A stretch of 10,654 nucleotides of DNA from Betaproteobacteria bacterium. Its GTDB lineage: Bacteria; Pseudomonadota; Gammaproteobacteria; Burkholderiales; SG8-39. Of the stretch, positions 1 through 5,669 are shown one piece after another; the first letter of the stretch is position 1, and every line of letters starts with the position of its first letter. Location of the stretch: NCBI GenBank assembly GCA_027317055.1, contig DAHVFK010000080.1, positions 1 to 10,654 of the forward strand. The letters are read 5' to 3'. Below the pieces are notes generated by a model that was not told the DNA's origin, did no database searches, and saw only the letters and a program-made list of their open reading frames with translations. Made by a program: the position numbers and the translations under genes.

Positions 1-721
1 CTACTGGACCATCCCGGCCGCCGGCGCGACGTGCCTGGTCGCGGGATTCCTGTTCGGGCTGCCCGCGCTGCGGCTCGAGGGTCTGTACCTCGCGCTCGCC
101 ACCTTTGCCCTGTCGGTGGCGACCCCGCAGCTGCTCAAGTACGACGCGATCTCGCCCTGGACCGGCGGGGTGCAGGGGGTGACGATCATCAAGCCGGATC
201 CCCCGTTCGGCCTGCCGATTTCGCAGGACCGCTGGCTGTACTACTTCACTCTCGTCGTGCTGATCGTGATGTTCGTCTGCGCCTGGAACCTGCTGCGCGG
301 GCGCACCGGGCGCGCGATCAAGGCGATCCGCGACAACCCGATCGCCGCCAGCGCCATGGGGGTCAACACCTCGCTCTACAAGTCGCTGACGTTCGGCGTG
401 AGCGCGCTCTACACCGGCGTAGCCGGCGCGCTGGGCGCGATCGCGATCCAGTTCGTCGCGCCCGACAGCTTCAATTTCTTCCTTTCGGTGACCTTCCTGG
501 TCGGGGTGGTGATCGGGGGGCTGGCGTCGATCCCGGGCGCCGTCTTCGGCGGCCTGGTCATCGTCTTCATCCCCAACTTCGCCGAACAGGTCTCCAAGGC
601 CGCGCCCTGGGCCATATACGGGGTGTTCCTGATTCTCTTCATGTATTTCATGCCGACCGGGATTTGGGGATTTATCCGTTTGTTGTATGCTAGGTTCGCA
701 AGAGGGCGCCGGGCGGGCTGA
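1..721 (+). CDS. livM: LivM-type branched-chain amino acid ABC transporter permease (5' end outside window)
   Basis: Inner-membrane permease subunit of an ABC importer for branched-chain amino acids or related solutes; it would pair with a LivH-type permease and two ATPases not seen here. The reading frame is open from base 2 to a TGA at 719-721, giving 239 residues. LivM proteins usually run to roughly 320-350 residues, so about 90-110 N-terminal residues are missing, and the in-frame GTG at 116 is internal. Visible hallmarks are the GLPALRLEGLYLALATFAL segment near the window start, and the cytoplasmic loop RTGRAIKAIRDNPIAASAMG around bases 302-360, which is the conserved ATPase-contact loop of this family. 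Several hydrophobic helices follow, including a Gly-rich segment ending SIPGAVFGGLVIVFIPNF. The C-terminus is short and basic (ARFARGRRAG). The binding-protein gene lies 58 bp downstream on the same strand, so an operon is likely. The family call is secure; the true substrate is not known. Confidence 0.93.
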   Translation, partial: YWTIPAAGATCLVAGFLFGLPALRLEGLYLALATFALSVATPQLLKYDAISPWTGGVQGVTIIKPDPPFGLPISQDRWLYYFTLVVLIVMFVCAWNLLRGRTGRAIKAIRDNPIAASAMGVNTSLYKSLTFGVSALYTGVAGALGAIAIQFVAPDSFNFFLSVTFLVGVVIGGLASIPGAVFGGLVIVFIPNFAEQVSKAAPWAIYGVFLILFMYFMPTGIWGFIRLLYARFARGRRAG

Positions 722-767
722 AGCGTCCGCGTGCCTCGCCAACTGAGACTGTCGTCACCATCGCAAA

Positions 768-776
768 AAGGAGGAG
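768..776 (+). promoter_or_regulatory. Strong ribosome binding site for the ABC binding-protein gene
   Basis: The sequence AAGGAGGAG is a near-perfect Shine-Dalgarno element. Its AGGAGG core ends 5 bases before the ATG at 780, which fixes that start. Strong initiation fits a periplasmic binding protein, which is usually made in excess over its membrane partners. Confidence 0.85.
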
Positions 777-779
777 TAC

Positions 780-1994
780 ATGAAGTTCCAGAAAAGACTG
801 CTCGTCGCGGCCGCCGCAGCGGCCTTCGCGCTCGGCGCGGGGACCGCGGGCGCCGCCAAGATGTACGGCCCGGGCGTGAGCGACACGGAAATCAAGATCG
901 GCAACATCAACCCGTACAGCGGGCCCGCGTCGGCCTACGGCACGATCGGCAAGGGCATCGCCGCCTATTGGAAGATGGTGAACGACAACGGCGGCATCAA
1001 CGGGCGCAAGATCGATTTCATCAGCCTGGACGACGGCTACAGCCCGCCCAAGACGGTGGAGCAGGCGAGGAAGCTGGTCGAGCAGGACCAGGTGCTGCTG
1101 ATCTTCCAGTCGCTCGGCACGCCGACCAATACCGCGATTCACAAGTACATGAACGCGAAGAAGGTGCCGCAGCTGTTCGTCGCCACCGGCGCGGGCAAGT
1201 GGAACGACCCGAAGCACTTCCCCTGGACCATGGGCTGGCAGCCGTCCTACCCGGGCGAGGCGGAGATCTACGCGGCCTGGCTGCTGAAGAACAAGCCGGA
1301 CGCTAAGGTGGGAATCCTTTACCAGAACGACGACTACGGCAAGGACTACCTGAACGGCTTCATCAAGGGCCTGGGCAAGCACGCCAAGAAGATGGTGGTG
1401 GCGAAGGAGTCGTACGAGGTCACCGACCCCACCGTCGATTCGCAGATCAACAAGCTCAAGGACTCGGGCGCCGACACCTTCTTCAACATCACCACGCCCA
1501 AGTTCGCCGCGCAGGCGATCCGCGCCGCCTACGACTCCGGCTGGAAACCGCTGCAGTTCCTCAACAACGTGTCGCAGTCGGTAGGCGGCGTGCTGAAGCC
1601 GGCTGGCCTGGACAAGTCGGTCGGGCTCATTACGGCTCTGTACGGGAAGGAAGCGACGGATCCGCAGTGGAAGGACGACGCCGACATGAAGGCCTGGAAC
1701 GTGTGGATGGACAAGTACCTGCCGGGCGCGGACAAGACCAGCAGCTTCTACACCTACGCCTACTCGGTCGCCTACACCATGGAACAGGTGCTCAAGCGCG
1801 CTGGCGACGACCTGACGCGCAAGCACATCATGTACGTGGCCTCGCACCTGAAGGACCTGCATGTGCCGCTGCTGTTGCCGGGCGTCACGATCACCACCTC
1901 GCCAACCGACTTTGCCCCGATCCAGTGCGAGCAGCTGGCGAAGTTCAACGGCAAGGAGTGGGAGCGCTTCGGCGACGTGATCTGCCCGAAGTGA
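780..1994 (+). CDS. ABC transporter periplasmic substrate-binding protein, LivK-like (type I fold)
   Basis: Captures a small solute in the periplasm and delivers it to the LivM/LivH-type permease encoded just upstream. The protein has 404 residues, within the usual size for the family. Residues 1-26 form a signal peptide: a basic start (MKFQKR), an Ala-rich hydrophobic core, and a likely cleavage at AGA-A or GAA-K. The mature protein begins with SDTEIKIGNINPYSGPASAYG (residues 34-54), the typical opening of Leu/Ile/Val-binding-like proteins (Peripla_BP_6). Then come the NDNGGINGRKI motif (68-78), DDGYSPPKTVEQARKLVEQD (84-103), and the second-lobe segment KVGILYQNDDYGKDY (176-190). The only two cysteines, C393 and C402, are at the extreme C-terminus and may form a disulfide. 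The gene follows livM by 58 bp and ends 4 bp before the convergent TRAP permease gene. Paralogues bind amino acids, amides, urea or aromatic acids, so the ligand cannot be read from sequence alone. I do not give it the name livK for that reason. Confidence 0.93.
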   Translation: MKFQKRLLVAAAAAAFALGAGTAGAAKMYGPGVSDTEIKIGNINPYSGPASAYGTIGKGIAAYWKMVNDNGGINGRKIDFISLDDGYSPPKTVEQARKLVEQDQVLLIFQSLGTPTNTAIHKYMNAKKVPQLFVATGAGKWNDPKHFPWTMGWQPSYPGEAEIYAAWLLKNKPDAKVGILYQNDDYGKDYLNGFIKGLGKHAKKMVVAKESYEVTDPTVDSQINKLKDSGADTFFNITTPKFAAQAIRAAYDSGWKPLQFLNNVSQSVGGVLKPAGLDKSVGLITALYGKEATDPQWKDDADMKAWNVWMDKYLPGADKTSSFYTYAYSVAYTMEQVLKRAGDDLTRKHIMYVASHLKDLHVPLLLPGVTITTSPTDFAPIQCEQLAKFNGKEWERFGDVICPK

Positions 1995-1998
1995 GCCT

Positions 1999-4566
1999 CT
2001 AGCTCTTCTTCGGCGTCGCCGCGGCCACGCGGCGGCGCTGGAGCAGCAATATCGCTCCCAGCAGCACCAGCGCTGGAACGAACAGCCATTCCTTGGCCGG
2101 GCGCGGGCGCTCGGTCTCGATTCCGGTCACGTTGAAGCCCTGCTCGAAGCCGGCCTTGTCGGCCCGGCTATTGAGCCCTACGCCCATGATCTGCGCCCCG
2201 GCGGGCGTGACCAGCACGCTCATGCCGGCCTTGCCGATGCGCCGCAGGCCGCTGCCGGGCTCGCCGAGCGGCAGCAGCACGGTCTTCATGACGTTCTTGC
2301 CTTCAATGGTCGTGCCCGCGATGCGCACCCGCAAGCCGCTGTCCGGCGGCGCGTCGGCGGCGAGGCGCACGAGCTCCTGCGGCGGCTTGACGTCGTAGCG
2401 CGGCAGCGCGAGATCGAGCCAGAAACCGGGGCGCAGGAAGGTGAAGGTCACCAGCAGCAGCAGCGCCGATTCGTACCAGCGGCTGCGGGTCAGGAACCAG
2501 CCCTGGGTCGCGGCGGCGAACACGAGCATGCCGAGCACCGCGCCCGCGATCACCACCGCCAGCTGCAGCCAGCTGCCGACGCCGATCATCAGCAGCTGCG
2601 GGTTGAAGACGAACATGAAGGGCAGGATCGCGGTCCGGCTGCTGTACCAGAACGCGGTGGCGCCGGTCCTGATCGGGTCTGCGCGCGAGATCGCCGCGGC
2701 GGCGAACGAGGCCAGCCCGACCGGCGGCGTGACATCGGCCATCAGTCCGAAATAGAACACGAACATGTGTACCGCCACCAGCGGCACGACCAGCCCCGAT
2801 TGCGCGCCAAGCTCGACCACCACCGGCGCCATCAGGGTCGAGACCACGATGTAACTCGCGGTGGTCGGCATCCCCATGCCGAGCACCAGGCAGATGAATG
2901 CCACCAGCATCAGCATCAGGATGATGTTGCCGGATGAAACGGCTTCGACGAACTCGGTCATCACCAGTCCGAGGCCGGTGAGCGAAACCGTGCCGACGAT
3001 GATCCCCGCCGCGGCGGTGGCGAGCGCGATGCCGATCATGTTGCGCGCGCCGCGCTCGAGACCGTCGATCAGGTCGTCCCAGCCGGCGCGGAACACGGAC
3101 CACGGCAGCGGCTGGCGGCGCATCAGGGCAATGAGCGGCTTCTGGGTGAGCAGGATCACGATCAGCAGCAGCGTGGCGTAGAACGCCGACAGGCCGGGCG
3201 AGAGTTCCTCGACCATCAGGGCCCAGACCAGCAGCGCCACCGGCAGCAGGTAGTGCAGGCCGGCGAGCATCGTTTCCTTCAGCGGCGGAAGGGTCAGCAC
3301 CGGCGCGTTGGGATCGTCGATGGTGAGGTCCGGCTCGGCCGCCACCACGCGCAGCACCAGCACGTAGGCGGCCGCGAGCAGGCCCAGGATCACCCACAGC
3401 GCGCCGGCGCCGAGCAGAGGCTTGAGCCAGCCCAGGCCGAAGTACACCACGTTCGCCAGCACCACGATGCCGGCAACGGTCATCAGAATGCCGAGCAGCC
3501 GGCCAAGGCGCGAAAAGTCCTTGCCGCGCGGGATCCCGGCGATTCCGGCCTTGCAGGCTTCGAGGTGGACGATGTAGAACAGCGCGATGTACGAGATGAT
3601 CGCGGGCAGGAACGCATTCTTGATGATCTGGGTGTACGGCACGCCGACGTACTCGGCCATCAGGAACGCGGCCGCGCCCATCACGGGCGGCATGATCTGC
3701 CCGTCGACGCCCGCGGCGACCTCGATCGCGCCGGCCTTTTCCGCCGTGTAGCCGACCCGCTTCATGAGCGGGATGGTGAAGGTGCCGCAGGTGACGACGT
3801 TCGCCACCGACGAGCCGGAGATCATCCCCATCAGCCCGGACGACACGACCGCCGCCTTGGCCGGTCCGCCGCGCATGTGGCCGAGCAGGGCGAAGGCCGC
3901 TTTGATGAAGTAATTGCCCGCGCCGGCCTTCTCGAGCAGCGAGCCGAACAGCACGAACAGAAAGATATAGCTTGCCGAGACCCCGAGTGCGACGCCGAAC
4001 ACGCCCTCGGTGGTGAGCCAGTAGTGCGACACCGCCTTGGAGAGCGAGACGTCCTTGTGCGCGATCACGTCCGGCATGTGGGTGCCGGCGAAGGCATAGC
4101 CCAGCATTAGCAGCGCGATCACCGCGAGCGGCGGGCCGAGCACGCGCCGGGTCGCCTCGAGCAGCAGCAGCACGCCTACCACGGCGGTGGCCATGTCGAG
4201 CCAGGTCGGCTCGCCCGGCCGGGTCGAGATCTCGCGGTAGAACAGGAACAGGTAGGCGCCGCAGAACGCCGCCAGCAGCGCGAGCGCCCAGTCGGGCGCC
4301 GGGATCCATGCGCGCGGCGAGCGTTTGGCGAACGGAAACGCGAGGTAGGCGAGGAACAGTCCCAGTGCAAGATGCAGCGAGCGCATCTCGGTCGAGTTCA
4401 GAACGAAGACGCCGAAGGTGTACGGCAGCGGCGATGCGTACCACAGCTGCAGCAACGACCAGCCGATGCAGGTCCATGCCAGGATGCGCTTCGCGAACCC
4501 GGAGGGCTTGCGCCCTCCAAGGTCGGCTTCCTGGACCAGCGTTTCGGCGTCTGCGCCGAGGCTCAC
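1999..4566 (-). CDS. TRAP transporter fused permease (DctQ-DctM, 4TM/12TM) with C-terminal DUF3394-like domain
   Basis: Membrane component of a tripartite ATP-independent periplasmic transporter, moving a solute in with an ion gradient. It has 855 residues. The N-terminal DctQ-like part has hydrophobic stretches near 27-45, 64-80, 93-110 and 125-160. The DctM part follows, with its two inverted halves marked by SGLMGMISGSSVANVV (243-258) with GVDGQIMPPVMGAAAF (286-301), and by LGMGMPTTASYIV (562-574) with ADVTPPVGLASFAAAAIS (610-627). Residues from about 660 onward match the DUF3394 extension found on fused TRAP permeases. They include a PDZ-like piece, GVGLNSRADKAGFEQGFNV (796-812 region), and a last helix (828-843) with a basic tail. 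The start is GTG; its first four bases contain the TGA of the upstream binding-protein gene, so translation is probably coupled. Fused permeases of this kind usually partner TAXI-type binding proteins, as here. It ends with TAG, 4 bp from the convergent ABC gene. Confidence 0.95.
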   Translation of the reverse strand: MSLGADAETLVQEADLGGRKPSGFAKRILAWTCIGWSLLQLWYASPLPYTFGVFVLNSTEMRSLHLALGLFLAYLAFPFAKRSPRAWIPAPDWALALLAAFCGAYLFLFYREISTRPGEPTWLDMATAVVGVLLLLEATRRVLGPPLAVIALLMLGYAFAGTHMPDVIAHKDVSLSKAVSHYWLTTEGVFGVALGVSASYIFLFVLFGSLLEKAGAGNYFIKAAFALLGHMRGGPAKAAVVSSGLMGMISGSSVANVVTCGTFTIPLMKRVGYTAEKAGAIEVAAGVDGQIMPPVMGAAAFLMAEYVGVPYTQIIKNAFLPAIISYIALFYIVHLEACKAGIAGIPRGKDFSRLGRLLGILMTVAGIVVLANVVYFGLGWLKPLLGAGALWVILGLLAAAYVLVLRVVAAEPDLTIDDPNAPVLTLPPLKETMLAGLHYLLPVALLVWALMVEELSPGLSAFYATLLLIVILLTQKPLIALMRRQPLPWSVFRAGWDDLIDGLERGARNMIGIALATAAAGIIVGTVSLTGLGLVMTEFVEAVSSGNIILMLMLVAFICLVLGMGMPTTASYIVVSTLMAPVVVELGAQSGLVVPLVAVHMFVFYFGLMADVTPPVGLASFAAAAISRADPIRTGATAFWYSSRTAILPFMFVFNPQLLMIGVGSWLQLAVVIAGAVLGMLVFAAATQGWFLTRSRWYESALLLLVTFTFLRPGFWLDLALPRYDVKPPQELVRLAADAPPDSGLRVRIAGTTIEGKNVMKTVLLPLGEPGSGLRRIGKAGMSVLVTPAGAQIMGVGLNSRADKAGFEQGFNVTGIETERPRPAKEWLFVPALVLLGAILLLQRRRVAAATPKKS
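4501..4518 (-). other. Perfect inverted repeat, GCAA-tetraloop hairpin inside the 5' end of the TRAP permease gene
   Basis: In the minus-strand mRNA, GGAGGGC and GCCCTCC form a perfect 7-bp, GC-rich stem closed by a GCAA loop, a stable GNRA-type tetraloop. It lies 48 nt downstream of the permease GTG and encodes Gly17-Gly18-Arg19-Lys20-Pro21-Ser22, in the cytoplasmic tail before the first membrane helix. The repeat is certain from the bases; any role in mRNA stability or in setting the binding-protein to permease ratio is an inference. Confidence 0.5.
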
Positions 4567-5561
4567 TTGATGAGGCCTTTCTCCCGGTAATAGCGCGCAG
4601 CGCCTTCATGCAGCGGCGCCGAGAGGCCGTCTTTCACCATGTGCTCCGGATCGAGGTGCGCGAACGCCGGGTGCAGCTTCTTGAATTCGTCCAGGTTGTC
4701 GAACACCGCCTTGGTGATGGTGTAGACGATGTCGGCCGGGACTTTGCTCGAGGTGACCAGCGTCGCCAACACGCCGTAGGTGTGGGTCGGCTGCGGGTTG
4801 TTGGCATACAGGCCGCCGGGGATGGTCGCGTAGGCGTAATAGGGATGCTCTTTCACCAGCTTGTCGATCGCCGGGCCGGTGAGCGAGATGAGCTGCGCGC
4901 CGCAGGTCGTGGTCGGGTCCTGGATGTTGGCCGAAGGGTGGCCCACGCCGTAGAAGAAGCCGTCGATCTTGTTGTCGCACAGCGCCGGGCCGTGCTCGTC
5001 GGCCTTGAGCTCGGAGGCGAGCGAGAAGTCGGACATCTTCATGTGCAGCGCGGTGAGCAATTCCTCCATCGCCGCGCGCGTGCCCGAGCCGGGGTTGCCG
5101 ACGTTGAAGCGCTTGCCCTTGAAGTCGGTGAAGGTCTTGATGTTGGCTTCCTTGCGCGCGACCACGGTGAACGGCTCGGGGTGGACCGAGAACACCGCAC
5201 GCAGGTTCTTGTCGGGCTGTGCGAACTTCCCCGTCCCGTGGTAGTCCTGGTACTGGACGTCCGACTGGGCCATGCCGAAGTCGAGCTCGCCGGCCTTGAT
5301 CGTGTTCACGTTGTAGACCGAGCCGCCGGTCGATTCGACAGAGCAGCGGATGCCGGTCTTGGCGCGGTCCTTGTTGACCAGGCGGCAGATCGCACCGCCC
5401 ACGGCGTAGTACACACCCGTGATGCCGCCGGTGCCGATGGTGACGAAGCGCTGCTCCGCGGCCGATGCGAGCGGCGAGGCAAGCATGCAGGCCGCGGCGA
5501 GGCCCGCCGCAAATGCGGCGGCGACACGGACAGGGCGCGTTTGAAGACGGGTTGTTCGCAT
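4563..5561 (-). CDS. TAXI-family TRAP transporter solute-binding protein
   Basis: Periplasmic binding protein of the TRAP system, first gene of a two-gene operon with the fused permease. The protein is 332 residues, normal for TAXI proteins. Although the frame is open far upstream, the ATG at 5561 is the start: it has GGAGG at 5571-5575, 9 bases upstream, and opens a clear signal peptide (MRTTRLQTRPVR, hydrophobic 13-30, cleavage near ASA-A at 34/35). Family hallmarks are FVTIGTGGITGVYYAVGGAI (39-58), CSVESTGGSVYNVNTIKAGE (73-92), the FGMAQSDVQYQDYHG segment (95-109), KRFNVGNPGSGTRA (160-173) and DNKIDGFFYGVGHPSANI (196-213). Cysteines C59/C73 and C195/C220 are spaced as if forming two disulfides. 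A cysteine at 25 in the signal peptide has a poor lipobox, so a lipoprotein is unlikely. Characterised TAXI proteins bind glutamate/glutamine or 2-oxoglutarate; whether this one does is inferred only from the neighbouring glutamate dehydrogenase. Confidence 0.94.
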   Translation of the reverse strand: MRTTRLQTRPVRVAAAFAAGLAAACMLASPLASAAEQRFVTIGTGGITGVYYAVGGAICRLVNKDRAKTGIRCSVESTGGSVYNVNTIKAGELDFGMAQSDVQYQDYHGTGKFAQPDKNLRAVFSVHPEPFTVVARKEANIKTFTDFKGKRFNVGNPGSGTRAAMEELLTALHMKMSDFSLASELKADEHGPALCDNKIDGFFYGVGHPSANIQDPTTTCGAQLISLTGPAIDKLVKEHPYYAYATIPGGLYANNPQPTHTYGVLATLVTSSKVPADIVYTITKAVFDNLDEFKKLHPAFAHLDPEHMVKDGLSAPLHEGAARYYREKGLIK

Positions 5562-5669
5562 GACGGTGATCCTCCAGATTGATTTGACGTTTGTTGCGCG
5601 GGTCGGCGCGAAGCGTCCCGGCTGACTGGAGTGTAAGAGATATTGTGTCCAAGGCATATACTTGAGCGC
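5562..5669. promoter_or_regulatory. Divergent intergenic region between the TAXI-TRAP operon and the NAD-GDH gene
   Basis: These 108 bp must hold the promoters for both divergent units unless they start inside the neighbouring genes. The part nearest the dehydrogenase (about 5630-5665) is clearly AT-richer than its surroundings. It contains TATACT at 5657-5662, a good -10 match for the plus strand, but with no convincing -35 at 16-18 bp. TTGACG at 5584-5589 resembles a -35 but has no -10 at the right distance. On the minus strand TTGGAC (5652-5647) likewise lacks a properly spaced -10. I see no sigma-54 element and no clear operator palindrome. The location is well supported; the exact promoter elements are not. 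Confidence 0.5.
5571..5575 (-). promoter_or_regulatory. Ribosome binding site deciding the TAXI gene start
   Basis: GGAGG on the minus strand is separated by 9 bases from the ATG at 5561-5559. It decides the start, because the same frame stays open for over 2 kb upstream through the antisense strand of the dehydrogenase gene. Confidence 0.75.

Noticed and set aside
116..721. GTG at 116 as the true start of the first permease gene
   Set aside because: The same frame is open to the window edge and encodes conserved LivM sequence (GLPALRLEGLYLALATFAL) upstream of that codon, so the gene is cut by the window.
690..1862. Minus-strand open frame of 390 codons opposite the ABC binding protein
   Set aside because: Val/His/Arg-rich antisense translation without recognisable motifs; the plus-strand gene has a signal peptide, an RBS and family motifs.
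2017..2034. Perfect inverted repeat CGCCGCG-GCCA-CGCGGCG just past the ABC binding-protein stop, considered as its terminator
   Set aside because: It lies inside the permease coding sequence over Arg/Ala codons, has no T-run, and such GC palindromes are frequent in this composition. A role in termination cannot be excluded.
2452..2468. Short CAG-type triplet run, considered as a microsatellite
   Set aside because: It corresponds to a run of Leu CTG codons in a membrane segment of the permease (ALLLLV), which is ordinary coding.
2303..4609. Minus-strand open frame of 768 codons in another frame of the TRAP permease
   Set aside because: Arg-rich shadow frame; the 1999-4566 frame carries the DctQM helices and motifs.
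5504..5521. Perfect inverted repeat CCGCCGC-AAAT-GCGGCGG in the TAXI signal-peptide region
   Set aside because: It is explained by a symmetric run of Ala codons around a Phe in the signal peptide (AAAFAA), so no separate function is needed.
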